Positions 54,648-64,000 of a stretch of 64,000 nucleotides of DNA are shown here, piece after piece; position 1 is the stretch's first letter, and each line of letters begins with the position of its first letter. The stretch is from the NCBI GenBank assembly GCA_021648845.1, contig JAKJHY010000003.1, positions 248,001 to 312,000 on the forward strand, given 5' to 3'. The position numbers and the translations under genes were made by a program. The notes below the pieces were generated by a model that was not told the DNA's origin, made no database searches, and saw nothing but the letters and a program-made list of their open reading frames with translations. The DNA comes from Mycobacterium sp. MBM. Its GTDB lineage: Bacteria; Actinomycetota; Actinomycetes; Mycobacteriales; Mycobacteriaceae.

Positions 54648-54797
54648 ATGAGCGGTGTACTTCTGGGCGTAGTGATGGTCTTGCTCGGTGCCGGCGCCAT
54701 CGGGGCGGTCGTCGCCGCAGCGGTCCTCGGCTATGGCACGATCGCGCTGGCCATCGGCATCATCTCCAGCGCGGCATTCGCCGCCAGGACGGTCTAG
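54648..54797 (+). CDS. 49-residue two-helix membrane miniprotein
   Basis: Starts MSGVLLGVVMVLLGAGAIGA and continues with a second hydrophobic stretch (YGTIALAIGIISSAAFAA). AGAGAGGG 7 bases before the ATG sets the start. It overlaps the recD end by 4 bp on the opposite strand. The 238-bp gap before it shows no other gene. Function unknown. Confidence 0.6.
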   Translation: MSGVLLGVVMVLLGAGAIGAVVAAAVLGYGTIALAIGIISSAAFAARTV

Positions 54798-56398
54798 ACC
54801 CGCAACCGCAGCCCGAGCCCGGTGGCGCGCACGGCCTGCCGGCCGATAGCCGCGCGCACCTCGGCCTCGGATCCCACGACGCGTACGCGGTGCTGCGCCC
54901 GGGTGACCGCGGTATAGAACAGCTCCCTGGTCAATAGCCGAGAATCCGCCGCCGGCACCAGCACCGTCACCTCGGCACTCTGGCTGCCCTGTGCCTTGTG
55001 GATCGTCATCGCGTGCATGGTGTCCACCTCGACCAGTCGTCCCGGGGCGAAGCTCGAGGCCCCCACCGCCACCCGCAGCCCGTCCGGTGTCGCCACCGTC
55101 ACCCCGGTGTCCCCGTTGTACACCTTGAGGCCATAGTCGTTGGCCGTCACCAGGATCGGTCGCCCGGCATACCAGGTCGACCACAGCGGTTCGCCGGTCG
55201 CCTCGGTCAACCATCGCTCCACCTGGCGATTCCAATAGGCCACTTCGTGCCGGTGTGCACACAGCAGCCGGTGTTCGTCCAGTGTCTGCAGGGCCGTGCC
55301 GGTGTCGCCGAGCACGCACGCCTCCCACAGTCGCAGCGCGTGCGGTAGCAGCACATCGCGCAGCGCATGCGGCGACGGCAGCCACTCGATATGTTCGCCG
55401 CCGGCTTGCAGCACCGCCAGCGCGGCGTCGGCGTCGCCGTCGCGTACCGCGGCCGCGAGGTCACCGATATCCGAGCCGAAGCGATGCGAGGTCGTCAGCG
55501 AGGCCACCCGGGACGCACCCAGTCCCTGCACCAGATCCGCAAGCACCGCGCCGGCTTCCACCGATGCGAGTTGGTCGGGGTCGCCGACCAGCAACAGGCG
55601 GGTGCCCGGGCGCACCGCCTCCAGTAGCCGGGCCATCATGGTCAGCGACACCATGGACGTCTCGTCGACCACGATGACATCGTGGGGGAGCCGATTGGTG
55701 CGGTCGTGACGGAACCTCGACGACGTCCCCGGCCGCCGGCCGAGCAGCCGGTGCAGCGTCGTGGCCTGTAGCCCGGTCAACCGGGACCGATCCGACGCCG
55801 CGAGTGCGTCGACGGCGGCCTGTACCGCTTCCTGCAAGCGGGCCGCGGCCTTGCCGGTGGGCGCGGCCAGTGCGATCCGCGGGGGAGGGCGGCCCGCCAG
55901 CGCTGCCTGCTCGGCCAGCAGGGCCAGCAGCCGCGCCACGGTCGTCGTCTTGCCGGTGCCCGGACCGCCGGTCAGCACGGTGAGCCCCTGCGACAGCGCC
56001 AGACTGGCCGCGGCGCGCTGCTCGGCGTAGTCATCGTCGAACAGCCGCAACAGGTCCGGGGTCTGCCCGGGTGGGACGGTAGCGACCAATGCCAGCACGT
56101 CAGCGCAGACCTGCTGCTCCTCCAACCAGTAGCGGTCCAGGTACAGCAGATCACCGAAGAGCCGCAGCACCGGCGGCGTCGTGGCCAGCTGGCTGGCCGC
56201 GACCGCGGCCAGCCAGTCGTCGGCGTCCAGCCCGATCGTCGATGCGGCTGCGCGCAGATCCACGCATACCGATCCGCCGCGCAGCGCCCGCACCACCAAG
56301 CGCACCGCCAGTGCCACCTCCTCGGAGGTCTCCCCGGCCAGGGCCGTGAGCCGTTGGGCCACCTGGATATCGGCGGGCTCGAAGTCGAGTTCAGCCAT
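54794..56398 (-). CDS. recD: Exodeoxyribonuclease V subunit alpha (RecD)
   Basis: 534 residues, SF1B 5'-3' helicase: Walker A GGPGTGKTTT near residue 152, VIVVDETSMVSL (Walker B), LVGDPDQLASV and the C-terminal MTIHKAQGSQ and YTAVTRAQHRV motifs. The ATG overlaps the recB end by 8 bp. Part of the recC-recB-recD operon. Confidence 0.92.
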   Translation of the reverse strand: MAELDFEPADIQVAQRLTALAGETSEEVALAVRLVVRALRGGSVCVDLRAAASTIGLDADDWLAAVAASQLATTPPVLRLFGDLLYLDRYWLEEQQVCADVLALVATVPPGQTPDLLRLFDDDYAEQRAAASLALSQGLTVLTGGPGTGKTTTVARLLALLAEQAALAGRPPPRIALAAPTGKAAARLQEAVQAAVDALAASDRSRLTGLQATTLHRLLGRRPGTSSRFRHDRTNRLPHDVIVVDETSMVSLTMMARLLEAVRPGTRLLLVGDPDQLASVEAGAVLADLVQGLGASRVASLTTSHRFGSDIGDLAAAVRDGDADAALAVLQAGGEHIEWLPSPHALRDVLLPHALRLWEACVLGDTGTALQTLDEHRLLCAHRHEVAYWNRQVERWLTEATGEPLWSTWYAGRPILVTANDYGLKVYNGDTGVTVATPDGLRVAVGASSFAPGRLVEVDTMHAMTIHKAQGSQSAEVTVLVPAADSRLLTRELFYTAVTRAQHRVRVVGSEAEVRAAIGRQAVRATGLGLRLRV

Positions 56399-59300
56399 CG
56401 AGCAGTCCTGACATCGCGAGCACCAGCGTCGCCGGGGGGTCCCAACTGAACACACCGGCGGGGTGGCCGTCCTGCACCGGGGTGAGCGCACCGCACATGC
56501 CGCGCACGAACAGGTACATCACCCCGCCGAGGTGGCGGTGTGGGTCGTAGTCCGGCAGCCGCCAGGACAGATACCGGTGCAGCACAACGCTGTACAGCAA
56601 CGCCTGTAGCGGATAGTCCGAGTGCAACATCGCCTCGATCATCCGTTCCCTGCCGTAGTCGGCGGCGGTCAGCGGCGCCTCGGAGATGCCCAGCCAGTTG
56701 GTCTTGTAGTCCACGACGACATACTTCGTACCCGCGCCGCCCCGCAGCCGCAGCACCACGTCCACCGAGCCGGACAGATAACCGCGCAGCGGCTGTCGGC
56801 CCAGGGCGCCGGCGGAGAGCCGGTCGGCGTAGGACGCCATCGGATCATCGGCGCTCAGATGCTCGGCAAGCAACGCACCGACATCGGCCAGCCGGGCGAA
56901 CCGGTCGGCGGCGGTGTCACCGCCGGCGAGCGGGAACTCGAAGTCCAGCTCGCACAGCCGATCAGCCAAACCGAGCTGGCGCAGCGTCATTCCGGGCGCG
57001 AGCGGCCCGAGGTCGGTGTCGTGCATCGGTACCAGGGCGGCGGCCAGTTCCTCCGCGCCGATGGCCACCGGCCAGCGCACGGCGTGCCTGCGCACCTGCT
57101 CGGCCAACTCCGCGCCCAGGTCGACCGCGGTCGGGTCCGCGGTTTCCAGTACCGCGTGTACGAGGGAGCCGAACGCCGCGCCGGTGGGCAGGTCGGCCAT
57201 CGGGGAAGGGACATCCGCGCCCGAAGCCGGTGCAACCAAGGCAATCTCGGCGACCTCGTCGTCGAGCTCGGAGACTTCCGGCTCGCTGGACACCGGAGAC
57301 TCTTCGGCCGCCCGCAGCAGACCCGAGTATGAGGTGCGCCGCCAGGACGTGTCGATCGAACGATGGAAGTGACGGACCGCCATCGCGGTGGGAGGCGAGG
57401 GGGTCGGCGGCGGGCTGATGGGTTCGATCGTCGATTCCTCCAGCACCGGGCCGCCGGCCGCCTCCCATGCCCGCAGCCGGGTCAGCGCGTCCACGTCGGA
57501 GACCTTGGCGGGGCTGCAAACCGCCGGCACTTCGGGCTCGCCGGGTGCGCGGCCGCGCAGCAGCCGGGACAGCCCCCCGTTGGGTTCGTCCCAGGAGGGC
57601 GCCCACCACGCCACCACCTGGGAGCAGGCCCTCGTCATCGCCACATAGGTGAGCCGGCTGTCATTTGCGGCTGCCTCGGCCTTACCGGTGCGTAGCACCA
57701 CCGGATCGGGTTCGCCGACGTACAGGCAGCGCACCCCGTCATCGTGATACAGCACCGGATTGGGGTCCGGGGAGTACCGATTGAAGGCGAACGGCAGGTA
57801 GACGACCGGATACTGCAGTCCCTTGGACACCCACACCGTCATGATCTGCACCGCGGCAGCGTCGCTGTCGAGCCGCCGGTTGCGTTCGGCCGACCCGGAT
57901 TGCTCGGTGGTCTGGGTGCGCAGCCAGTCCCGCAGGGCGGGCAGTCCGAAACCCTCACGGTGCGCGGTGTCCTGTAGCAGCTGGGTGACATGCGCGAGGT
58001 CGGTCATCAACCGCTCGCCGCCCTGCCAAGACAGCACCTGCTTGCCCATCCCGGACAGCTGCGCGGCCTCCAGCACCGCGGCGACCCCCCGTTCCCGGGC
58101 GTGCCCGGCCCAGCTGCGCAGATCCTCGGCCACTCGGTCGGTCAACGAATCACCGCCGGCGGCAAGGCTTTCGGCGGTCTCCCGGAAGAACACCGTCGAC
58201 GCCGCCGCCCGGACCAGGCCGGAGCGGTGCGGTTGCTCGAAGGCCTCCAGCAGGCACAGCCAATCCTGGGCCGCGGTGGAGGCGAACACATTGGAATCCC
58301 CGGTGTACACGGCGGGGATTCCGGCCTCGGCCAGCGCGTTGTCGCAGGCCCGCGCGTCCTTGTGGGTTTCCACGATGACGGCGATATCGCGTGCCTCCAA
58401 CGGCCGGCCGGCGAAGGTGGCGCCACTGGACAGCAGGGCGCCGATATCGGCCGCGAGGTCGCGGCCGATGTGATCGCGCAGGCGGTCGATGCCGATGGTG
58501 CGGGTGCCCTTGCCGCCGCGGGTCACCACGCGTAGCCGAAACGGATCGTTGCGCGGTGCGCCGGACAGTCGGTGGCCCTGGTGATGCGCCGTCACCTCGT
58601 GCACGACGATGCCTGGTCCGCCGAGTTGGGCACCGCCCAACACCACCTGCAGGCGGTTGACCAGGGCGGCGTCGCTGCGCCAGTTCACGCCGAGGGTCTG
58701 CTTGTCCCCGGCGGTCTCGGCGGCCCGCAGATAGGTGTCGATATCGCCGCCGCGGAAGGCGTAGATCGCCTGCTTCGGGTCGCCGATCAGGATCAGCATC
58801 GACTGCCCGGCGAATGCCCGTTCGATGACCTGCCACTGCACCGGGTCGGTGTCCTGGAATTCGTCGACCATCACCACCGGCCATCGCTGCGGCATCCGCA
58901 CCCTTGCCGCCGAGTCGGGGGCGGCCAGCGCTTCGGCCAGCCGGGTGAGCAGATCGTCATAACCCAGCACACCGCGGCGGCGCTTGCGGATCTCCAACTC
59001 GGCGAGCACATCCCGCGCGAATCGCAGGCACTCCGCGGTCAGCGAGTCCGGATCGGCGTCGTGCGGGCGTAGTTCGGTCGCCGGGTTGCGCACCACCTGT
59101 GTCGCCAGCTTGCGCGCGTCGCGGTAGGTCAGCCGCGGCGCCTCGGCATCGTTGCCGAATCGGGCCAGATACAGGTCGTCGACGATCTCTGCCACCAGCT
59201 CGTCGAGGCTTTCGACCAGACTGACCCCGCTGTCGCTGTCGCCGGCCACGCCCAGCGATTTCAGCACGATATGACAGAACTGGTGGGTGGTCGCGATGGT

Positions 59301-59651
59301 GGCGCCGTCGAAACCGGCCAATGCGTCACGTAGCCGCTGCTGTCGAGGCTCATGGTCCTCGGAGATCAGATGGCGCAGCAGGTCGTTGGTCGCCGCCGAC
59401 GGGTCGGCGAACGCGGCGAGCGCATCGACGATCTGACCGCGGACCCGCTCGCGCAGTTCCTGGCTGGCGGCCCGGCCGAACGTGATGAGCAGCATCTCGT
59501 CGAGGGTGGCCCGGCCTTCGGCGACCATCCGGGTGACCAGCCCGGCCAGCGCGAAGGTCTTACCGGTGCCCGCACTGGCCTCCAGCACGGTGGTGGAAGC
59601 CGGGACGGGCAGTGGGCCGGTCAGGTCAAAGGTGCGCACCTGCTCGCTCAC
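56391..59651 (-). CDS. recB: Exodeoxyribonuclease V subunit beta (RecB)
   Basis: 1086 residues from GTG overlapping the recC stop. UvrD-type 3'-5' helicase with Walker A EASAGTGKTFAL, VMVDEFQDTDP, GDPKQAIYAFRGGD and TYVAMTRA; the C-terminal nuclease domain has GxxxHxxLE (GSLVHAVLE) and VVDYKTN. Mycobacterial RecBCD degrades ends and serves single-strand annealing rather than RecA-driven repair. Confidence 0.94.
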   Translation of the reverse strand: MSEQVRTFDLTGPLPVPASTTVLEASAGTGKTFALAGLVTRMVAEGRATLDEMLLITFGRAASQELRERVRGQIVDALAAFADPSAATNDLLRHLISEDHEPRQQRLRDALAGFDGATIATTHQFCHIVLKSLGVAGDSDSGVSLVESLDELVAEIVDDLYLARFGNDAEAPRLTYRDARKLATQVVRNPATELRPHDADPDSLTAECLRFARDVLAELEIRKRRRGVLGYDDLLTRLAEALAAPDSAARVRMPQRWPVVMVDEFQDTDPVQWQVIERAFAGQSMLILIGDPKQAIYAFRGGDIDTYLRAAETAGDKQTLGVNWRSDAALVNRLQVVLGGAQLGGPGIVVHEVTAHHQGHRLSGAPRNDPFRLRVVTRGGKGTRTIGIDRLRDHIGRDLAADIGALLSSGATFAGRPLEARDIAVIVETHKDARACDNALAEAGIPAVYTGDSNVFASTAAQDWLCLLEAFEQPHRSGLVRAAASTVFFRETAESLAAGGDSLTDRVAEDLRSWAGHARERGVAAVLEAAQLSGMGKQVLSWQGGERLMTDLAHVTQLLQDTAHREGFGLPALRDWLRTQTTEQSGSAERNRRLDSDAAAVQIMTVWVSKGLQYPVVYLPFAFNRYSPDPNPVLYHDDGVRCLYVGEPDPVVLRTGKAEAAANDSRLTYVAMTRACSQVVAWWAPSWDEPNGGLSRLLRGRAPGEPEVPAVCSPAKVSDVDALTRLRAWEAAGGPVLEESTIEPISPPPTPSPPTAMAVRHFHRSIDTSWRRTSYSGLLRAAEESPVSSEPEVSELDDEVAEIALVAPASGADVPSPMADLPTGAAFGSLVHAVLETADPTAVDLGAELAEQVRRHAVRWPVAIGAEELAAALVPMHDTDLGPLAPGMTLRQLGLADRLCELDFEFPLAGGDTAADRFARLADVGALLAEHLSADDPMASYADRLSAGALGRQPLRGYLSGSVDVVLRLRGGAGTKYVVVDYKTNWLGISEAPLTAADYGRERMIEAMLHSDYPLQALLYSVVLHRYLSWRLPDYDPHRHLGGVMYLFVRGMCGALTPVQDGHPAGVFSWDPPATLVLAMSGLLDG

Positions 59652-62600
59652 AACCCGGCCCCCTCTGCGTGCAGCAGCGGTAGCCATAGCCGCTGCGCGT
59701 ACTCGTCGAGTCCGGTGAGATCGCTCAGGTCGGCGTCGCGGCCCCACACCCGTTCGAAGGCCGGGTCGTCGCGCTCGTTGCGCCAGCGATAGTTCGCCGC
59801 CTGTGCGGGGTCGTCACCGGCCTGGCGGGCCGCCGCCCACGCGTAGGACGTTTTGATCGGCAGCGGCAACGGGCGTTGCCTGCCCTCGTCGTACATGGAC
59901 ACCAGATCGCGCAACAGCTCGACCGCGTCGGGGGGACCGCCGAGCCCCTGCACCCGTGGGGTGGTGCCGCGCGGCGGTCGGCCGATGCACACCGCGGTCC
60001 ACTGCCGGCCGCGTTGAGCGGTCAACGCCAGCAACGGAATCCATGATGCAAGTAGATGCTGACCACCGAGTTTCGAATACGTGGGTACCGGGACCAGGTG
60101 GTCGCCGAACACGTTGGTGACCGTACCGGTGAGTCGCCGTCCCGCGCCGAGGTCGATGTCCACGTCGAACGCCTGCGCCTCGCTGCGGCGGTACCGGAGC
60201 GCTTCGGCCGCCAGCAGAGCGGCCTGATCGCGCAGGTCGATGGCGCGCCGCCAGCCGAGCTTGCCCGCCGGCAGTGTACCGCGCCGCCATTCGGCTTGCT
60301 GGGCGTCCTGCGGGGTCATACCGCGCATGATGTCGCCGAGCATGCGGTCTCCGACGGTCCACTCCTGCAAGGCGTCGATCTCGACCGGCATCACATCGGA
60401 CACCCCGTCGACATCCCAGGGCAGGGTGTAGTCCAGGGCACGAAAGAAACCTTTGACCGGGCTCTTGTAGAAGGCAATCAGATCGGCCAGCGACACGTCC
60501 TCGCTCGGGGGCGGGGGCAGTTTCCCGGAAACGAATGTTGTTCGTGGGGCGCGGTTACCGCCCATCGCCCGTGCGGTGTCGAGCACGGTCGGGTCGAAGG
60601 TGAACGGCGCATCCGGGATCAGGGCGCCCGGCTGCACGTTCTGAATATCGAAGGGCTGCAGGGGGTGGCGGGTCACCAGCTCCTCGAGCGGGCCGTCGGC
60701 GGTGGCCTTGAGAGCGTCCAGCAGTTCGGCGATCGGCACGGCGGGTGGCCGCGGCTGCCCGGTGTACTCGTTGGCCCCGGTGTAGGTGATCACCAGGGTC
60801 TGGGTGGCCGCCCCGATCGCATCGAGCAGCAATTGGCGGTCCTCGGACCGGATATCGCGCTCGCCGGTCATCGGTTCACGGGCCAGCACATCGTCGCCGT
60901 CGACGGCACCCAGTCGCGGGAACACGCCGTCGTCCAGCCCGACGAGGCACACCACCCGGTGCGGCACCGACCGCATGGGCACCATGGTGCAGACCGTCAA
61001 GGTGCCGGTCCGGAAGTTGGCGCGGGTCGGTCGACCGGCGAGGTGACGGTCCAGCAGGGCGCGAAGATCGCTGAGTCGCAGGTGAACAGAACCGGACTCC
61101 GCGTGTTCGGCGATATCGGCGAACACGCGCTGCATCTGTGCGACCGGCCATTCCTCGGTGTCGAGGGCCAGGGCGTCGATACCGTCGCGGAGCGCCTGTA
61201 ACCAGTCGGTCAGCGGGTGGATGCCGCTCAGGGCGTGGGTGGTCTCGGTGAGCTTCTGCACGAAGTCGGCGAAGCGGCCGGCGAGCTCGACCCGGTTGCT
61301 GCTGACATCGTCGAGCGGCAGGGTGGTGCCCAGCCAGGCGCGGGAGTCATCCGACATCGCGACACCGGCGAGTATCCGGTCGACGCCGAAGCGCCAGGTG
61401 TTGTGCAGGAACTCGACGCCGTAGGGAGTTCGGTGCTGCTGGTCGAAACCCCAGCGGATATTGGATTCCCGCACCCACTCGGTGATGGCGTCCAGGTCAT
61501 CGTCGGTGAAGGAGAAGCGGGCCCGCACCGGGGTGGCCGCGGCGATGTTGAGGACCTCGCTGGCCCCGGCCCGGCCGCCTGCGAGTGCCAGCAGCTGCCC
61601 GGCAACCGCCAGCAGCGGATTCGTCTGTACCAGAGCGCGATCGGCGAGCCGCACACGTAGCCGGTGCGCGGGGTGAGCGTTGGGCACCACGTCGCCGAGC
61701 CCGAACCCGGCGGTGATCAGTGGCGCGTAGGTTTCGATGTCCGGGCACATCACCAGGATGTCGCGGGGTTCCAGCGTCGGGTCGTCGGCGAGCAGGCCCA
61801 GCAGCACCTCCCGCAGTACGTCGATCTGGCGGGCCGGCCCGTGGCAGGCGTGCACCTGGACGGAGCGGTCGGATGTGCGGTAGATCCGGCCTTCCGGGCG
61901 CATCTTATCGGCGGCGATATCGGACTGCAGCCAGCCCAGCAGCGTATCGGGATAGGTTGCAGGGGAGAGGTATTCGTCGCTATCGGGTACGGGAAGTGTG
62001 CGCTGGAGCTCGCGGAGGTCGCGGCCCAGGGTGGCCAGCAGTGGGTGTCGGACGTGGCGGTGGCTGGTGTCATCGCGACGCAGGATGGCTCCCTTGGTGC
62101 CGCTGAGCGCTTGCCAGAGCGGCTGGCTGGGGTGTGGCAGCCACAGGTGCAGGTCGTGGTGGCAGGCCAGTGCGGTCAGCAGTTCGATCTCGGTGGCGGG
62201 CAGCCTGGTGTGCCCGAATAACGAGATCCGCTCCGGCAGGTCGCTGCCTGAGGCACGCAGCCGGGCCAGCGTCTCGGCGTGCCGGACGTGTGGGGGTGCG
62301 GCGTCGATGCGCGCGACCAGCTTGTCCCACAGCGGCTTTTGCCAGGCAAGGTCATCGGGCAGCCCGTCCCAGTCGGTGAGCAGGCCGGGACGTTGCCGCG
62401 CGTAGGAGGCGTACAGGCCGGCGAGGCGCCTGGCGACGGCGTAGCGGCGCCCTTGGCGCAGCTCGCGTTCTGCACCGTCTGTGTGGTGGCCGAGATGGGT
62501 GGCCAGGGTTGCTGCCCACGGTTCGTCGAGGCTTTCGTCGATGACGGCGAGCAGCGGCCACACCATCGCGTCGGCGGCCCAGGGGTCGGCGGTGGTGGTG

Positions 62601-62821
62601 CCGATCAATTCGGAGATCAGCGACCGCGGATTGCGGAACTGCACGCCCGCGCAGATGCCCAGCCGATTGGACAGTCGTTGGCTGAGCCAGCGCTCGACAC
62701 CCCGGGCGGGCACCAGCACCAGCTCAGTCGCGAACGGGTCCGCCAGCGGTTGGGCCAGCATCGCGCCCAGGCCGTCGGCGAGCTGATCCGTCCGCTCGGC
62801 GCGGTGCAGGTGCAGAGCCAT
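59648..62821 (-). CDS. recC: Exodeoxyribonuclease V subunit gamma (RecC)
   Basis: 1057 residues, first gene of the operon: MALHLHRAERTDQLADGLG at the N-terminus, FGHTRLPATEIELL, LVGLDDGVFPR and a C-terminal nuclease-like fold. RecC holds the complex and recognises Chi-like sites in E. coli. The ATG lies 86 bp from the end of the upstream surface-protein gene on the same strand. Confidence 0.93.
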   Translation of the reverse strand: MALHLHRAERTDQLADGLGAMLAQPLADPFATELVLVPARGVERWLSQRLSNRLGICAGVQFRNPRSLISELIGTTTADPWAADAMVWPLLAVIDESLDEPWAATLATHLGHHTDGAERELRQGRRYAVARRLAGLYASYARQRPGLLTDWDGLPDDLAWQKPLWDKLVARIDAAPPHVRHAETLARLRASGSDLPERISLFGHTRLPATEIELLTALACHHDLHLWLPHPSQPLWQALSGTKGAILRRDDTSHRHVRHPLLATLGRDLRELQRTLPVPDSDEYLSPATYPDTLLGWLQSDIAADKMRPEGRIYRTSDRSVQVHACHGPARQIDVLREVLLGLLADDPTLEPRDILVMCPDIETYAPLITAGFGLGDVVPNAHPAHRLRVRLADRALVQTNPLLAVAGQLLALAGGRAGASEVLNIAAATPVRARFSFTDDDLDAITEWVRESNIRWGFDQQHRTPYGVEFLHNTWRFGVDRILAGVAMSDDSRAWLGTTLPLDDVSSNRVELAGRFADFVQKLTETTHALSGIHPLTDWLQALRDGIDALALDTEEWPVAQMQRVFADIAEHAESGSVHLRLSDLRALLDRHLAGRPTRANFRTGTLTVCTMVPMRSVPHRVVCLVGLDDGVFPRLGAVDGDDVLAREPMTGERDIRSEDRQLLLDAIGAATQTLVITYTGANEYTGQPRPPAVPIAELLDALKATADGPLEELVTRHPLQPFDIQNVQPGALIPDAPFTFDPTVLDTARAMGGNRAPRTTFVSGKLPPPPSEDVSLADLIAFYKSPVKGFFRALDYTLPWDVDGVSDVMPVEIDALQEWTVGDRMLGDIMRGMTPQDAQQAEWRRGTLPAGKLGWRRAIDLRDQAALLAAEALRYRRSEAQAFDVDIDLGAGRRLTGTVTNVFGDHLVPVPTYSKLGGQHLLASWIPLLALTAQRGRQWTAVCIGRPPRGTTPRVQGLGGPPDAVELLRDLVSMYDEGRQRPLPLPIKTSYAWAAARQAGDDPAQAANYRWRNERDDPAFERVWGRDADLSDLTGLDEYAQRLWLPLLHAEGAGL

Positions 62822-62907
62822 CGAGGTCAGCGTAGTGCGCGGCTACGACACCGGCGGACACTCCGACCCGCCCACCGTCGTGGGGGGGCGCCCCCGTTGC
62901 TGCGCTA

Positions 62908-64000
62908 TCAGAAGTCCCTGTCGGCGGAGCCGGACTCGGTGGCCGACGTCGTCGTCATCACGTTCCCGGCCAGGTCCTCGGGCCTCGTCACCGTCGAGGG
63001 CGTCCAGACCATCGCGCCGGTCCCCAGCGCGAACTGCCGGTACACGCCGAACGCTTCGGAGTTGTATGTGCCGAGAACGACCGTGAGGGTGTTGCCGGTC
63101 AAGGTCATCGTGGACGCTGTTCCCGTCGCACCGTAGGTGACGGGCGCGCTGCCACTCAAGGTGGCGAGATAGTCCTGGCGGCCGAGGTAGACCGTGCCCA
63201 GGGGCAATATCGTGCTGTTGGTCGAGTCGTAGATCTGCAGATAGTCGTCAAGGCCGTTCAACAGGGTGCCGTTGTACCCGCGCACCACGATGTTCGTCGT
63301 CGAACCGTCCCATCCCGCCAGGATCGTCGTCGGATCGATCGCCTCGCTGAAGGTGTAGGTGATGGTGTCACCCTGGTCCAAGTAACCGGCGGAGCCGCCG
63401 TTGGTGGTCTGGACGTCGACCGCCGTCGGGGCGACGTTGTCCACGATCGTGATGCTGACGGTAGCCACGGTGCTGTTCGCCGTACCGTCGTTGGCCACGT
63501 AGGTGAAGCTGTCGGTGCCGTTGTAGTTCGTTGCGGGCGTATAGGTGAACGAGCCGTTCGCATTCAGCGTCAGCGAGCCGTGGGCGGGCCCGGCCACCAC
63601 CGAGGCGGTGAGCGTGTTGCCGTCGACATCGCTGTCGTTGCTCAGCACGTTGCCGTTGAGGGCGATGCCCTGGTTGGTGCTGTAGGAGTCGTTGGTGGAG
63701 ACCGGCGCGTCGTTGACGGCGTTGACCGTGACGGTGACGGTGGCGGTGTTGCTGGTGATGGTGCCGTCGCTGGCGGTGTAGGTGAAGCTGTCGGTGCCGT
63801 TGTAGTTGGTGGTGGGGGTGTAGGTGAAAGTTCCGTCGGTGTTGAGGGTCAGTGTGCCGTGGGTGGGGCCGCTGACCAGAGTGGCCGTCAGCGTATTGCC
63901 GTCGGCGTCGGTGTCGTTGGTGAGCACGTTGCCGGCGAGCGGGACGTCCTCGTTGGTGTTGTAGGCGTTGTTGACCGCGACCGGCGCGTCGTTCACCGGA
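62908..64000 (-). CDS. C-terminal part of a large tandem-repeat surface protein (cadherin/VCBS-like)
   Basis: The frame is open at the right edge, so only the last 364 or so codons are seen. Two repeats of about 93 residues, each starting NDAPV and containing GNVLTNDTDADGNTLTA (or SNDSDVDGNTLTA) and YTPxTNYNGTDSFTY, match bacterial cadherin/Ig-like units (Cadherin_5/Big_9). A distinct C-terminal domain of about 170 residues follows (AIDPTTILAGWDGSTTNIVV). Such proteins are adhesins; more repeats are expected upstream. Confidence 0.8.
   Translation of the reverse strand, partial: PVNDAPVAVNNAYNTNEDVPLAGNVLTNDTDADGNTLTATLVSGPTHGTLTLNTDGTFTYTPTTNYNGTDSFTYTASDGTITSNTATVTVTVNAVNDAPVSTNDSYSTNQGIALNGNVLSNDSDVDGNTLTASVVAGPAHGSLTLNANGSFTYTPATNYNGTDSFTYVANDGTANSTVATVSITIVDNVAPTAVDVQTTNGGSAGYLDQGDTITYTFSEAIDPTTILAGWDGSTTNIVVRGYNGTLLNGLDDYLQIYDSTNSTILPLGTVYLGRQDYLATLSGSAPVTYGATGTASTMTLTGNTLTVVLGTYNSEAFGVYRQFALGTGAMVWTPSTVTRPEDLAGNVMTTTSATESGSADRDF

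Overview
The window is high-GC chromosomal DNA from a mycobacterium, most likely a fast-growing Mycolicibacterium-type species. The evidence is the block menG - menJ - grcC1 - htpX - gpsA - yajQ, a cutinase, a recC-recB-recD operon, many GTG/TTG starts, TGATG/GTGA gene overlaps and leaderless-looking promoters. The left edge (1-9.1 kb) is core genome: menaquinone head methylation, prenyl-chain synthesis and chain reduction (menG, grcC1, menJ), with a CobW GTPase, a PpnP phosphorylase, a tandem-HTH TetR regulator, the HtpX protease, GpsA and a YajQ-family protein, ending at a tRNA-Tyr gene.

From 9,067 to 25,337 a 16.3-kb element is integrated in that tRNA-Tyr gene. Its borders are a perfect 53-bp direct repeat of the tRNA 3' part, with paired arm-type integrase sites inside each end. 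It carries an L5-type tyrosine integrase, a divergent repressor/excisionase switch with twin operators, a long overlapping early operon ending in a RepA-like AAA ATPase, a DUF2742 gene as in the M. tuberculosis prophages phiRv1/phiRv2, a second tyrosine recombinase, a small serine recombinase, and a few virion-type genes including an HK97-type prohead protease. No large terminase, portal or tail genes are present, so it resembles a phage satellite or cryptic prophage. At its right end is a ribbon-helix-helix protein with a partner gene behind twin palindromes, a toxin-antitoxin-like arrangement.

The most unusual signal lies inside this element, on the minus strand at 19,662-19,739. It is a tRNA-Ile(GAU)-like gene in circularly permuted order: the 3' half, including CCA, precedes the 5' half, with only three bases between them. 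The acceptor and anticodon stems pair across the permutation and the break falls in the anticodon loop. A mycobacterial -10 box places the predicted transcript start at the first base of the 3' half, and a 13-bp hairpin follows the 5' half.

From 25.4 to 40.4 kb the DNA is chromosomal with cell-envelope and signalling genes: a secreted repeat-free exported protein, a cutinase, an SGNH-type acyltransferase flanked by two one-PASTA secreted proteins, a GGDEF protein, a TspO-like protein, a flippase fused to a pseudokinase, a coiled-coil membrane protein, a Ser/Thr kinase with an extracellular solute-binding domain, and a NYN-domain protein.

From 40.4 to 54.4 kb there is a sulfur theme: formylglycine-generating enzyme, GntR regulator and Cys-type sulfatase, then (after an orphan GyrB paralogue and two DUF202 proteins) an ABC importer whose binding protein is fused to a NosL-like domain, and two tandem SulP anion transporters with a MerR regulator. 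The right end holds recD-recB-recC on the minus strand and the 3' part of a large repeat-containing surface protein that runs off the window.
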